Below are positions 6,702 to 15,232 of a DNA stretch of 64,000 nucleotides, piece by piece. The stretch is from a virus. The stretch covers positions 1 through 64,000 of the IMG/VR virus record IMGVR_UViG_3300013126_000021. One strand, 5' to 3'. Numbering within the stretch: position 1 is the stretch's first letter; every line of letters begins with the position of its first letter. A program made the position numbers and the translations under genes. The notes beneath the pieces are model-generated. The model made no database searches. It had not been told where the DNA came from and was given only the letters and a program-made list of their open reading frames with translations.

Positions 6702-7283
6702 TCAGAGATTGAATACGATTGAAACTCTGGGTTCCACAGAGTCATTTGGTGGAACTTCGTGATAAAGCCATGCCGGCCACATCAACAGAAGCCCTGGATA
6801 CGGTTCATAATCGTAATGTGAAAGCGCAAACCAATTATTTTTATCTTTGACATGAAAAAAGTAATCGAAGAAGTCACGAAAAGGTTGATTAGGAATAAAT
6901 CTAATCTTAGAGGAACCTGGAGGAGTTTGTAGGTAGAAAATACCTGAGATATTGCACTGAGTGTGTACATGTTTAGGGTGTGAACTACCCTTTTGAAATG
7001 AATTCAAAAAGAAATATGGATTAAATCTAATTGGTTTCGAATCATATCCTTGCAATTCTAGAAATTCTTTTCCTTTTGAAATAATAAAATCAGTAAAAGG
7101 TTTGAAATCTGAATTTTTAGTTAGATCAAAACCAGTTCCATGTGTCGTGTTCCCATTGTAGTAGAAGTTTGCATTTGATGATTGGGTTTCAAAAAAGTTT
7201 TTGACCACCGGGAGCAACTTATCACTCCAATCAAAATGTTCTTCTCTACCTACAACTGACGGAAAAAAGTTATCAAATATCAT
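6702..7283 (-). CDS. Putative 2OG-Fe(II) oxygenase
   Basis: 193 residues. HPKHVHTQCNISGIFYLQTP contains the likely iron-binding His residues, LMWPAWLYHEVPP the distal His, and EPRVSIVFNL the Arg/Ser that would hold 2-oxoglutarate. This arrangement fits the 2OG oxygenase family widespread in T4-like phages. Substrate unknown; DNA, protein or sugar modification are all possible. Confidence 0.85.
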   Translation of the reverse strand: MIFDNFFPSVVGREEHFDWSDKLLPVVKNFFETQSSNANFYYNGNTTHGTGFDLTKNSDFKPFTDFIISKGKEFLELQGYDSKPIRFNPYFFLNSFQKGSSHPKHVHTQCNISGIFYLQTPPGSSKIRFIPNQPFRDFFDYFFHVKDKNNWFALSHYDYEPYPGLLLMWPAWLYHEVPPNDSVEPRVSIVFNL

Positions 7284-7289
7284 AGTTCA

Positions 7290-7574
7290 TCAACTTTCAA
7301 CTGGTAAAAATATTTTAAGTTTTTCTCTCTTTGCTTCTATTGCATCAATTACTTCATCTTCAGAAATATTTATATCAGTTTCATTGATGAGTATATCAAT
7401 AAGCGCAAGAACATCTCCTATTTCCGTAACAAGAGATTGTTTGTTTGTGATGCCGTTCCAGGAATTGTCAAGCCCAAACCGATATATTTTCGATACGGCT
7501 TGAATGACTTCTGCACACTCTTCGATCAAAACACCCATCACTTGAGTACTATTCCTCATAAAATTCTCCATCAT
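7290..7574 (-). CDS. MazG-like nucleotide pyrophosphohydrolase
   Basis: 94 residues. EECAEVIQAVSK followed about 35 residues later by EIGDVLALIDIL is the ExxE...ExxD metal site of the all-alpha MazG fold. It would hydrolyse NTPs, dNTPs or related nucleotides to monophosphates. The first ATG has a second ATG five codons later; either is possible. A second MazG-type gene lies at 41.3 kb. Confidence 0.85.
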   Translation of the reverse strand: MMENFMRNSTQVMGVLIEECAEVIQAVSKIYRFGLDNSWNGITNKQSLVTEIGDVLALIDILINETDINISEDEVIDAIEAKREKLKIFLPVES

Positions 7575-7628
7575 TCATAAATAAATAAAGATGTGGATCA
7601 CGGTACGCCAATACCCATCCACAAATAA

Positions 7629-8174
7629 TTATTTATTCACTCCATACCAATGTGGAATAGGGCGATTTTTCCATGACGCGAGATGCGTTTTGTTTTTGTT
7701 GTAGTAGTTACGATATGATGCAATAGAATCACCGGGAACTTTTACATCATCGGGCATTGCTGGAGTGGGAGCATAAAACTTACAGGCTTTGATATTGTTT
7801 GGTGGCAAATACAATGCATTCATCATGCGAGTTTCAACTGCATGAATTTTACCATAACGATACGTATATTCTTTGCATAGGTAATACCATAGTCGGTACA
7901 GCCAAACATAATTTTCTTTGGTTGCTCGTGCCCATACGGCTGAAGGATGATTGATATGCGATGCTTTCATCATAACGGTTTCATTTTCACCTTCAAGACG
8001 CCACCGCTTGATTGAACGCCCGTTGGAGGTTTTGTCGATGTATGGTACACCGTCAAGCAAACGGTGAGCCGTTGACATGAGTTGGGAGTATTCGATAACC
8101 ATCTTCGTACAGTGCTTATCTACATGATGTTCAGCACAAGTTTGAGGGTTAGAATCTAAAAAAAATATGTTCAA
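7629..8174 (-). CDS. Conserved phage protein of unknown function
   Basis: 181 residues. The opening (MNIFFLDSNPQTCAEHHVDK) and HCTKMVIEYSQLMSTAHRLL identify a family common in T4-like and other large phages. It has many conserved His, Cys and Trp residues, which suggests a metal-binding enzyme, but I know of no firm function. The start overlaps the stop of the second HNH gene by four bases. Confidence 0.82.
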   Translation of the reverse strand: MNIFFLDSNPQTCAEHHVDKHCTKMVIEYSQLMSTAHRLLDGVPYIDKTSNGRSIKRWRLEGENETVMMKASHINHPSAVWARATKENYVWLYRLWYYLCKEYTYRYGKIHAVETRMMNALYLPPNNIKACKFYAPTPAMPDDVKVPGDSIASYRNYYNKNKTHLASWKNRPIPHWYGVNK

Positions 8175-8704
8175 TTTTGTTTCTCTTTCAATTCACGATA
8201 AAAATTGCCAATCATAATCAATTCATCGATACTAGCATCTTTTTTTAAGATGTTAGCTCTATTTGAAACTATCATTATATTTTCTTTTATATAACCTTTA
8301 GAATTGTCTATTCTATCTATACTTGGTGCATTGCCATGGCTTTTTCTGTCTCCTGTTTCTAATTTTATACCTAGAACTGGGCATTTTTCTGGTATAACAA
8401 TATCATCGATAGTTATTGTGTGTTCCAGTCCTGCAACTTTTGCTCTTTGTTTTGAATTATTAAACATTGCTAACGTTGGTTTATATTTCCAATTATTTTT
8501 TCTTTTTTCGCGTTCTTTTGCTGCTCTTTCCGCAGAACAACTTTTACATTTATCACGAATCCCTTGAGAAGGATCTTCTTTTATTTTATATGAAAATAGA
8601 TTCTGTGGCAATAGTTGTTTACAGCCAACACATATGACCTTAGGTCTTGGTTCTCCGAACCCATTTTTACCATTTCTGGCCATCTGAGGCATTTTTTTGG
8701 ACAT
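8171..8704 (-). CDS. HNH endonuclease with N-terminal zinc finger
   Basis: 177 residues. CVGC and CKSC in the first third form a probable zinc site. The C-terminal half has CPVLGIKLETG, SIDRIDNSKGYIKEN and VSNRANILK, the signature of an HNH/His-Me nuclease family found as free-standing homing endonucleases. It sits alone between two unrelated genes and has its own late promoter at 8735-8742, like the HNH gene in ssrA. No interrupted gene is evident at this site. Confidence 0.88.
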   Translation of the reverse strand: MSKKMPQMARNGKNGFGEPRPKVICVGCKQLLPQNLFSYKIKEDPSQGIRDKCKSCSAERAAKEREKRKNNWKYKPTLAMFNNSKQRAKVAGLEHTITIDDIVIPEKCPVLGIKLETGDRKSHGNAPSIDRIDNSKGYIKENIMIVSNRANILKKDASIDELIMIGNFYRELKEKQN

Positions 8705-8734
8705 AAAGTTCTCCTATGCATATTCTATTATAAC

Positions 8735-8742
8735 TATTTATA
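8735..8742 (-). promoter_or_regulatory. T4-type late promoter for the second HNH gene
   Basis: TATAAATA on the minus strand, about 30 bases upstream of the ATG, with RBS AGGAG in between. Confidence 0.72.
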
Positions 8743-8765
8743 AAAAAAAGAATATGCACAGATAT

Positions 8766-9566
8766 TCACGGTACGATATAACCTTTTTGTTTAAGATTTT
8801 CGACATTCATTTCAAAGTAAGGATACAACACATGATGAGGCATTGGCAAGATATTATTGACCATTTCTTGGATATTATCCGGCCATTTACCTTCCATTTC
8901 AAAATATTTCCATTTATACAAAAAAACTTCCCAGGATAGCCCACGGAAATTGTGTGAGCGAGACTGTTCTTTATATCTTGCCGCATCGGGTTCTGGGCGT
9001 TTTGCTAGGTGTAGAGTTGGATTCCAAACCCTTCCGTGCGCAAAATCATTGATCGATGATCGTTCTGGTAGGTACTTGATTGCACGGAGAAAATAGTCAC
9101 CTTCACCAAATCCATAATGAAATCTTTCATCCCAAAGCCCGATCTTTTTTACTGCATTTGGTGTATAAGAACATACCATATCACCAGCATCATCAGCATA
9201 GAAATCGAAAACAGTATGTAACTTGATCAACTTAAAAAGCCAATCACAATCCCATACTGTGTCATCTTGCGCAGTTACAACTATGTCAGCATCAGGATTA
9301 TTTAAATCTTTAAAGCCGTGAATCAATGCTGTATTCCACATTCTACCGAGCATAGCAGTAGCAAAATCTGGTGTCGCTCGATTATGAATAATGTTGACAT
9401 GCTCAACAAACGCAGGGTCTATCTTAAAATTAGTGTGATTATTAATAATGTTGACATGAAGATCAATGTTTTCAAGTTGGTTATCAAAGACTTGAAACAG
9501 AGTAGAAAGGTTTCTGTTTAAAGAAACCTCATCTTGCCAAGTAACAATAAAAACTTTAATTTTCAT
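8766..9566 (-). CDS. GT2-like glycosyltransferase
   Basis: 266 residues. The start KIKVFIVTWQDEVSLNRNL and VVTAQDDTVWDCDWL (a DD acidic motif at the GT-A nucleotide-sugar site) with WDERFHYGFGEGDYFLR fit family 2-type glycosyltransferases. Acceptor unknown; separate from the glycan cluster at 55-61 kb. Confidence 0.8.
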   Translation of the reverse strand: MKIKVFIVTWQDEVSLNRNLSTLFQVFDNQLENIDLHVNIINNHTNFKIDPAFVEHVNIIHNRATPDFATAMLGRMWNTALIHGFKDLNNPDADIVVTAQDDTVWDCDWLFKLIKLHTVFDFYADDAGDMVCSYTPNAVKKIGLWDERFHYGFGEGDYFLRAIKYLPERSSINDFAHGRVWNPTLHLAKRPEPDAARYKEQSRSHNFRGLSWEVFLYKWKYFEMEGKWPDNIQEMVNNILPMPHHVLYPYFEMNVENLKQKGYIVP

Positions 9567-9782
9567 TTATCCACGCGCAGTGAATTCGGGAGGCACCTGA
9601 GTTAAGACGGGGGTAACTTTACCAACAAAACCCAATTTATTATCACTTCCAATAGAATATCCTGATACAACCAAAAACTTTTGTATAATGTCTAAGGTTT
9701 CTTCCAAAGTTTTATCAGAAAAATATATTTCGACTGATACTTTATCGTCAGACATGCTTCTCAATTCAAAAGATGAATTCAT
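9567..9782 (-). CDS. Small hypothetical protein
   Basis: 71 residues from MNSSFELRSM; an ATG four codons upstream (9794) would overlap the previous gene. The middle (SDKTLEETLDIIQKFLV) looks like an alpha helix after two strands. No family recognised. Confidence 0.65.
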   Translation of the reverse strand: MNSSFELRSMSDDKVSVEIYFSDKTLEETLDIIQKFLVVSGYSIGSDNKLGFVGKVTPVLTQVPPEFTARG

Positions 9783-9783
9783 T

Positions 9784-10098
9784 TTATGCTCCAAAAGTTG
9801 GAATGTTTAGTTCGACACCCTTGTCGGATTGCGGTTTAATGTTTCCAATATCAGGTTTCTTTTTTGTTGGAAACCTTTTTGCAATATCTTCAGAGGTAAC
9901 TGTTTGCAAAACGAATTGCATAAACATAGAATAGTCATCGGATACTGTCATAGTTCGTGGTGAACCAGATTCGAGAGTGGAGAAATAAAGAACACATCCA
10001 CCTGCAACAAGTGGTGCTACCTCCATTATATTTTCCAGATTGATAATAACTTTACAGTTTTTAGGTACCAATGAATTTACTTCAATAAACATAGACAT
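9784..10098 (-). CDS. Hypothetical protein
   Basis: 104 residues, beginning MSMFIEVNSLVPKNCKVIIN. Strand-rich first half, Lys/Pro-rich C-terminal third. Directly follows the MITQLNPPIP-type gene with no gap. Unknown function. Confidence 0.7.
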   Translation of the reverse strand: MSMFIEVNSLVPKNCKVIINLENIMEVAPLVAGGCVLYFSTLESGSPRTMTVSDDYSMFMQFVLQTVTSEDIAKRFPTKKKPDIGNIKPQSDKGVELNIPTFGA

Positions 10099-10323
10099 TT
10101 ACATCTCCTCAATTTTAAATTTCAAGTCTTTATTTCGTCTGTTCATCGTATAATTAGTTTGAATTCTTACTTCCGGATTTTGAAAAGCCCAACACTCTCC
10201 ACCATCATCAAGAAAAACCACCCATTCAATATGGTGCTCTTGACTCCTTTCGATGAGAAAGTAAGCCCAACCATTTCCTTTTGGAGTTACAAGTGGTATA
10301 GGAGGGTTTAATTGTGTGATCAT
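10099..10323 (-). CDS. Conserved phage hypothetical (MITQLNPPIP family)
   Basis: 74 residues from MITQLNPPIPLVTPKG. The TAA stop of the upstream 46-residue gene overlaps this ATG as TAATG, which fixes the start. The core (EHHIEWVVFLDDGGECWAF) belongs to a family often seen in phages, with no known function. Confidence 0.82.
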   Translation of the reverse strand: MITQLNPPIPLVTPKGNGWAYFLIERSQEHHIEWVVFLDDGGECWAFQNPEVRIQTNYTMNRRNKDLKFKIEEM

Positions 10324-10463
10324 TATAACATAAACCAAAATGAAAATACAAGAGCAATTGAAATGAAAAAAGCCACAGTAAAAAGAATTCTCCTCATTCT
10401 GCGGCGTTTTTCTATTTCCCGATAAATTTTTTCTAATTCCAAAAAAAGGTCAACATGTATCAT
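10323..10463 (-). CDS. Small single-span membrane protein (46 aa)
   Basis: Reads MIHVDLFLELEKIYREIEKR, then a basic stretch RRMRR, then a hydrophobic segment (ILFTVAFFISIALVFSF). The TAATG junction with the next gene and the clean amphipathic-basic-membrane design support it as a real gene. A cytoplasmic N-terminus is expected from the positive-inside rule. Confidence 0.7.
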   Translation of the reverse strand: MIHVDLFLELEKIYREIEKRRRMRRILFTVAFFISIALVFSFWFML

Positions 10464-10493
10464 AACAAACTCTTTTAATTTATACTACATTAT

Positions 10494-10562
10494 TTAGTGA
10501 TACCAATTAGATGAAATATTTTTATTTTTAATATATAGCATTTCACAGTAACAATCTACCAT
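10494..10562 (-). CDS. Possible 22-residue peptide
   Basis: ATG-initiated frame MVDCYCEMLYIKNKNISSNW.. between two small genes. Too short to judge by composition and without a good RBS. Otherwise 10464-10582 holds only AT-rich sequence. Confidence 0.25.
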   Translation of the reverse strand: MVDCYCEMLYIKNKNISSNWYH

Positions 10563-10582
10563 AAAATATACGAAATTTTTAA

Positions 10583-10741
10583 TTAGTTCCAAGATTTTCT
10601 CCCTAAGGTTCTTTGGTATTGAATTGTAAACCTTTCCACTTCGAATACTGTTTGAGGTCTTTTAGACTCAACATAATTCTGAATGGATGATTCATTCTTT
10701 TTTGCGAACGAATCAAGTATTTTATAAATTGTTTTTATCAT
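10583..10741 (-). CDS. Small hypothetical protein (52 aa)
   Basis: Begins MIKTIYKILDSFAKKNESSI and ends VERFTIQYQRTLGRKSWN. Its ATG overlaps the stop of the upstream 66-residue gene (TAATG), so the two are translationally coupled. Unknown function. Confidence 0.7.
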   Translation of the reverse strand: MIKTIYKILDSFAKKNESSIQNYVESKRPQTVFEVERFTIQYQRTLGRKSWN

Positions 10742-10941
10742 TATTTTACTTTTTTAATTACGCTTTCAGTAAAATAAGATAAAATGTCATTACTGGTTTT
10801 TACAATCTGCTTGACGAATTCGGTTTGTGTATCCACATAAGCATGTAATGAATTTTGAATACTCTTATCAGTTACAAAAGTATTCACTACATATTTTTTA
10901 CCATTTTGGATGGTGTCAATCATTTGATCGGCTGCAAACAT
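10741..10941 (-). CDS. Small helical hypothetical protein
   Basis: 66 residues, mostly amphipathic helix (NSLHAYVDTQTEFVKQIVKT), reminiscent in pattern of short phasin-like proteins but not clearly related. RBS AGGAG precedes the ATG. Confidence 0.7.
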   Translation of the reverse strand: MFAADQMIDTIQNGKKYVVNTFVTDKSIQNSLHAYVDTQTEFVKQIVKTSNDILSYFTESVIKKVK

Positions 10942-11003
10942 ATTTTTCTCCTAAAGTTAATGTTACTATTGTATATAGGAAATTTTATGCTGCAAGCGCA
11001 CAA

Positions 11004-11252
11004 TTATCCGATGAGTTTTTGTAGGTGCAGTCTAGCAGAGTCCACCGAGGTACACTTTTGCCCATTGACGAAAATAGACTTAGGAGAATAAATTAAAACT
11101 TCACCATTTCTCATAGACAAACGATAAAAAGTTTGCCCCTTTCGATCTTTATCTTTAGTTTTGAAACTGGAAAAATTATGTACAAGATCGCCCCACATGA
11201 GTGTTTCACACAATTCTTCACAAGCAAGCGAACGAAAATAATTTGCATTCAT
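11004..11252 (-). CDS. Hypothetical protein
   Basis: 82 residues (MNANYFRSLACEELCETLMW...). No family recognised. The consensus promoter at 11277-11305 ends 25 bases upstream of the ATG, so this is the first gene of a transcript. Confidence 0.7.
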   Translation of the reverse strand: MNANYFRSLACEELCETLMWGDLVHNFSSFKTKDKDRKGQTFYRLSMRNGEVLIYSPKSIFVNGQKCTSVDSARLHLQKLIG

Positions 11253-11276
11253 AACGAAATCCTTTGTCTATACAAT

Positions 11277-11323
11277 ATTATAGCATAGACAAAGGGTAAT
11301 GGCAAGTGTTGCTTTTATACAAC
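11277..11323 (-). promoter_or_regulatory. Early promoter with GTTG-N8-CAAC operator
   Basis: TTGCCA (11305-11300), 17-base spacer, TATAAT (11282-11277). The inverted repeat GTTG-N8-CAAC (11308-11323) starts two bases upstream of the -35 box. Member of the repeated promoter family. Confidence 0.85.
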
Positions 11324-11518
11324 AGAATTAACAATATCTTTGAAATTTTTCCATTCGTTTTTATTCATAAAAAATTGAATTTTCGAACGGAGCGCATCAG
11401 GGTGTTTAGCTCCTTGATATTCCACTTCGAGAATGACCTGTTTCAGTTCACCCACATTGTTCGTTGTAAAATAATACCTATATTGCTGGTATTGGTCAGA
11501 AAATTCAAAACGAATCAT
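11315..11518 (-). CDS. Hypothetical protein
   Basis: 67 residues (MIRFEFSDQYQQYRYYFTTN...), ATGA overlap with the upstream AAA ATPase gene. Its end overlaps the operator of the next promoter. Unknown function. Confidence 0.68.
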   Translation of the reverse strand: MIRFEFSDQYQQYRYYFTTNNVGELKQVILEVEYQGAKHPDALRSKIQFFMNKNEWKNFKDIVNSVV

Positions 11519-12663
11519 ATAAATCCTACCTTTCGTTCAAGTGGTTTTGAAGTATTTATGTTTTGCTCAAAGAAAATATCGGAGATAGTCCATTTTTCTT
11601 TCTTATCGTTGTTAAGAGAAACACCAACTTTTTCGGCCAGTTTTTTTGCGTCTACCAAATTCAACTCAGAAAAGGTAACAATATCATAACATCTACCTGG
11701 GCGAATGAGTGCTGGATCAATATCACGGATTGATGGTAGATTAGTGGAGAACACTAGTTTCTTATTTCGAGTTGTCACAAGCCCATCACCAACATTCAGA
11801 AACTTGTGCATCATTGTATTGCCATCTTGACGAGATTTCAAAAACATATCCGCATCTTCAAGAACAAGAATAGATTTGTTACTCTCAATAAAATTAGCAA
11901 AAACATAATCTTTTTCGAGAATATTCGAATCGTAGGACACCATTGCGGAGATATTGCAATGTTGTAGCAGCCCTCGAATAAAGGTTGTTTTTCCTGTACC
12001 GGGAGGACCAATCAAAAGGAGAATCGATGCAGAAGATTCCATAAAATCGTCATAGTAATCATCAAGTGATTTACCATTTAGAAAAGGATACATCTCTTCA
12101 ATTGGTTTCCGATCATGCATGATGGGAATGTCAATAGAATGCCCTTCTGAACTGTACAACCATTCAATGTGATTGTTAACTATCTCAAAATTATTTACCA
12201 AACCTGCCTTTTGCTTTCTAATAAATTTGCTATCACCTACTAGATCAATCGTTGCATGAGTGGGGTGAATATTGTATTCAAGATAAGAAATATTTTTGTC
12301 GTCAAAAAGATAACCGCGATTCGAACTAATCTGAACAACTCTCAGATTAAGATTTCTGATATATTCTTTCCAATTCTGCGCAGAAACATATACACCAAAG
12401 GTGTCATACTCACACTCCAGGTTTTGTCTGACACGCTCATATACAACTTTACTTGTGAGCATATCTGTCAAGTCTGATGCACCCAAGTAAATCTCTTGTT
12501 GTTTTAACTCTTTTACTGCAATATCCATAGGTATACCGTCTCCATAAATTCCTTTAGATGAATATCTAAAAAATCTTTTTTTAGATGTGGCTTTTCTTTT
12601 TTTACCAGGGAAAAGCCGCATCTGATTTAATTTCATCAGCATCTCATTTAGAGAATACTTCAT
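11515..12663 (-). CDS. AAA-family ATPase
   Basis: 382 residues. About 215 N-terminal residues without recognised domain, then Walker A GPPGTGKT (219-226), Walker B SILVLEDAD, sensor-1 FSTNLP and DPALIRPGR, the arginine-finger region of classical AAA proteins. Probably a hexameric motor or remodelling ATPase. Role in infection unknown. Its ATG overlaps the stop of the 52-residue gene upstream (ATGA). Confidence 0.88.
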   Translation of the reverse strand: MKYSLNEMLMKLNQMRLFPGKKRKATSKKRFFRYSSKGIYGDGIPMDIAVKELKQQEIYLGASDLTDMLTSKVVYERVRQNLECEYDTFGVYVSAQNWKEYIRNLNLRVVQISSNRGYLFDDKNISYLEYNIHPTHATIDLVGDSKFIRKQKAGLVNNFEIVNNHIEWLYSSEGHSIDIPIMHDRKPIEEMYPFLNGKSLDDYYDDFMESSASILLLIGPPGTGKTTFIRGLLQHCNISAMVSYDSNILEKDYVFANFIESNKSILVLEDADMFLKSRQDGNTMMHKFLNVGDGLVTTRNKKLVFSTNLPSIRDIDPALIRPGRCYDIVTFSELNLVDAKKLAEKVGVSLNNDKKEKWTISDIFFEQNINTSKPLERKVGFI

Positions 12664-12818
12664 TTACTTAAAATTTCCCATGTTTTAAAATCAACTTTTT
12701 TTATTTTTTTAATATCAATGTCATGTTTGCGACAATAGTTCCATGCATCCAAATAAAAGGTGAAATATTTTTCATTCACGGTATTTTCCTCTTCCACTTC
12801 TTTTTTATTTTTCTTCAT
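12660..12818 (-). CDS. Small hypothetical protein (52 aa)
   Basis: Charged start MKKNKKEVEEENTVNEK followed by YFTFYLDAWNYCRKHDIDI. Stop overlaps the AAA ATPase start (ATGA) and the start overlaps the end of the gene upstream, the usual coupling here. Confidence 0.7.
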   Translation of the reverse strand: MKKNKKEVEEENTVNEKYFTFYLDAWNYCRKHDIDIKKIKKVDFKTWEILSK

Positions 12819-12990
12819 TGTTTTTCATGAACCTTTGCAAAACCATCTTTGCATCTTTATATTCTGTCATTGAATAGATTTCTTTTTCAATTTTATCCTC
12901 AACAGTCATCGTAACCAAATTTGAAACATGGTTCTCAGAGTTAGGTTGCAGTCGTAAGGAAAAAACAGGATCAATATTAAAACGATTCAT
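12805..12990 (-). CDS. Small hypothetical protein
   Basis: 61 residues (MNRFNIDPVFSLRLQPNSEN...). No family recognised; fits the contiguous operon between the winged-helix-like gene and the AAA ATPase. Confidence 0.68.
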   Translation of the reverse strand: MNRFNIDPVFSLRLQPNSENHVSNLVTMTVEDKIEKEIYSMTEYKDAKMVLQRFMKNNEEK

Positions 12991-13000
12991 TTATTATTCC

Positions 13001-13336
13001 TTATGCGGCAAGTTCTTCAAGTTCTTCGCGTTTTGGAGTAGGCTGAATAGGTTCAACTGGTGTTACAGGCTTGATTTGTTTACCAATATAACGCCCATCT
13101 GGATTGAATTCTTGTGGGTTCATCAATTGATATGCAAGCACTTTCGTTCCTTTTTTATGTACTCTAACCACACCACCGTCTTTCCTGATATTATAAATGT
13201 TGGTTGAAAGACGATACAGTACGGATTCCTGATCCGTGCCCTTAAAACATTCTCGAATATCATCTGGCGAAATAGGTTTACCAGACAAGAGCACACAAGC
13301 AATTTTTTCGTGACGGTTAATTTTGCGTTTGTTCAT
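13001..13336 (-). CDS. Small protein with winged-helix-like pattern
   Basis: 111 residues from MNKRKINRHEKIACVLLSGK; RBS GAGGAAC fixes this start over an upstream ATG. SPDDIRECFKG, YRLSTNIYNIRKDGG and VRVHKKGTKVLAYQL read like helix-helix-wing of a winged-helix domain, so DNA binding is possible. The Pro/Glu-rich tail is probably disordered. Unconfirmed. Confidence 0.7.
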   Translation of the reverse strand: MNKRKINRHEKIACVLLSGKPISPDDIRECFKGTDQESVLYRLSTNIYNIRKDGGVVRVHKKGTKVLAYQLMNPQEFNPDGRYIGKQIKPVTPVEPIQPTPKREELEELAA

Positions 13337-13375
13337 TATAAAGTTCCTCTTCAAATTGGAAAATACATACAATTC

Positions 13376-13434
13376 ATTATAACATATTCAAAATGTTTCG
13401 GCAACAATAAATTTTACTGTTGTTGTTTTGCAAC
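13376..13434 (-). promoter_or_regulatory. Early promoter with GTTG-N8-CAAC operator
   Basis: TTGCCG (13404-13399), 17-base spacer, TATAAT (13381-13376); inverted repeat GTTG-N8-CAAC at 13419-13434, 14 bases upstream of the -35. Drives the winged-helix-like gene. Confidence 0.78.
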
Positions 13435-13995
13435 ACCATATAAAAGCTGCATCGCATCGGCAATACAATCATCCACCGGGTCATGTTTTGTTATATGTAT
13501 GTCAAAATTAAACCCAGGATAATCTACCTCCACGTATCCGTTTTGTGTATTGTAGAAGATATCGATTGCTGTACGAACATCACGCCACCGAGCGTATGGA
13601 AAGACTGGATCGATACCCAGTTGTTCTTCAATGTCATCCATGACCAACTGATCTAGATTACCTCTTGCCCACACCCAAGATTTATTATCATTGAATTGTG
13701 ACGCATATTCTCGAAGCATTTCATAACCTTCTTCAAAAACAACATCTTTTGCGCTAGGACTAAATGACTTTCGTTTCACGTTGTCGCATTGTTTAGCCCA
13801 CCATTCCATGGTTGACCTACTTACCGACCTTTTCAGTCGAGTCATCTGGTCTTCTGCATTCAATTTAACAAAAAAAGCATTTAGTTGCAAATCGCCAAAG
13901 GTAGGTTTTTTAACTGGATCGAAGTGAATTGCGGCCATTGAAAGAATGACCGAATTCGACCTCTTACCAAGTGTCTCCACGTCGAATATGAACAT
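13414..13995 (-). CDS. dexA: DexA-like 3'-5' exonuclease (DEDD family)
   Basis: 193 residues. FIFDVETLG at the start is the DxE motif; WARGNLDQLVMDDI carries the second acidic motif and HDPVDDCIADA the third (H...D). Matches T4 exonuclease A in type and approximate length. Degrades DNA from the 3' end, probably to help destroy host DNA or process recombination ends. The start overlaps the stop of the CobS-like gene by one base. Confidence 0.88.
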   Translation of the reverse strand: MFIFDVETLGKRSNSVILSMAAIHFDPVKKPTFGDLQLNAFFVKLNAEDQMTRLKRSVSRSTMEWWAKQCDNVKRKSFSPSAKDVVFEEGYEMLREYASQFNDNKSWVWARGNLDQLVMDDIEEQLGIDPVFPYARWRDVRTAIDIFYNTQNGYVEVDYPGFNFDIHITKHDPVDDCIADAMQLLYGVAKQQQ

Positions 13996-15152
13996 TATAG
14001 AGGAAGCTCGTCTTTAATTATTTCAGTTGCGGGAGCAGGTTGTTCCGCATCTGCAACTTTTGTATCAACTTTACTATACAGGTCAAGAAACGAAAGTTTT
14101 GTTTCTTCATCAAAACGATTCACGCAGAGTTCAATTGCTTTTTTCCTATCAGGGAAAATTGAATAAGTTTTTGCAATATGGACGAGGCGCCGAGTTGAAA
14201 TAATTTCATCAATACCGCCTTCGGCATAAGTTTTGCGAATTACATCTGCCCATTTAACAAGATTTTCACAAAACTCATCATCTCGAATAAGAGGTTTCAA
14301 AATTTTCAATTCGACCCGAGATTCTGGATATTCCTGTTCGACAGTAATAGTAAACCTTTCTAAAAACGCATCATCGAGAATTTGTGAAAGATATTTACCT
14401 TCGTCAGAACCACGCCCTTTTGTGTTTGCCGTTGCAATGACATTGAATCCATCTTTAGCATGAATGTATTCACCAGACTTTTTATTGAAATATGGTTTAC
14501 CTTCAAGAATACCTTGGAGGCACATGAGTTTATTTGATCCACGGTCGATTTCGTCAATCAGCAAAATAGCACCACGTTTCATTGCTGTGATAACTGGACC
14601 ATCACGGTATACGATATTGCCATCGATTAGCGTTTGCCCACCAATCAGATCAGTTTCATCAGTTTCAACTGAAATGTTTACGCGAATACATTCACGTTTC
14701 AAGTTTGCGCAAACTTGTTCAACCATCAAAGTTTTACCGTTACCTGACATTCCAGTAATGAAAACGGGAAAAAAACTTTTCGTTTGAACAATTGAAAGTA
14801 GGTCTTTATAGAATCCAAAAGGTACATAACCATCGTATTTTTCGGGAATAGAAACGTCAACATCATCTTGCATCTTCTTTTGACGCAATACATGAACCGT
14901 GGCAGACATATCTACCACCGGGAGCGTTTCTTGTTTTTCTACTGTTTTTGTAGTAACAATTTTTCCGTCAACTGTATCTGGGAGTTTATACAAACCACGA
15001 TCAGCGCGAAATTCTTGTCGAGTCACAAACCAGAAAGGATACGGAACATTTCTTTCTTCAACAACTTTTTGAATTTGATCTCGGTTAATAACCGCATTTT
15101 GCCCAAATACTTCGGTGGCAGCATTAACGAAAGCCTTTGCATTTTTGTTCAT
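13995..15152 (-). CDS. cobS-like: MoxR/CobS-like AAA+ ATPase
   Basis: 385 residues from MNKNAKAF; the codons ATG GAG AAC just upstream supply the RBS, so this start is preferred to 15164. Walker A GMSGNGKT, Walker B ILLIDEIDR, sensor NVIATANTKG and IISTRRLVHI are typical of MoxR/CobS ATPases. T4-like cyanophages carry homologs named cobS. Such ATPases act with VWA proteins; one is encoded at 31-33 kb. A role in cobalamin synthesis is not shown. Confidence 0.9.
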   Translation of the reverse strand: MNKNAKAFVNAATEVFGQNAVINRDQIQKVVEERNVPYPFWFVTRQEFRADRGLYKLPDTVDGKIVTTKTVEKQETLPVVDMSATVHVLRQKKMQDDVDVSIPEKYDGYVPFGFYKDLLSIVQTKSFFPVFITGMSGNGKTLMVEQVCANLKRECIRVNISVETDETDLIGGQTLIDGNIVYRDGPVITAMKRGAILLIDEIDRGSNKLMCLQGILEGKPYFNKKSGEYIHAKDGFNVIATANTKGRGSDEGKYLSQILDDAFLERFTITVEQEYPESRVELKILKPLIRDDEFCENLVKWADVIRKTYAEGGIDEIISTRRLVHIAKTYSIFPDRKKAIELCVNRFDEETKLSFLDLYSKVDTKVADAEQPAPATEIIKDELPL

Positions 15153-15179
15153 CAAGTTCTCCATAATTTAGAATGTTCC

Positions 15180-15232
15180 ATATATTAACATCAATTTCAA
15201 ACAATGGCAAATGGTATTTTTGTTTTTTTACA
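15180..15232 (-). promoter_or_regulatory. Probable promoter of the CobS-like gene
   Basis: TTGCCA (15208-15203), 17-base spacer, TAATAT (15185-15180), with an imperfect half-site pair TTTG-N8-CAAC at 15217-15232. Weaker member of the repeated family. Confidence 0.55.

Noticed and set aside
8171-8704. Second HNH gene as an interruption of another gene
   Set aside because: Neighbouring genes are complete on both sides; it appears free-standing.
10968-10995. TTGCAG, 16 bases, TACAAT before the small gene at 10741
   Set aside because: Weak boxes and no operator; not clear enough to list as a promoter.
13995-15152. Assigning cobalamin biosynthesis to the CobS-like ATPase
   Set aside because: MoxR-type ATPases serve many roles and no cobalamin genes are visible.
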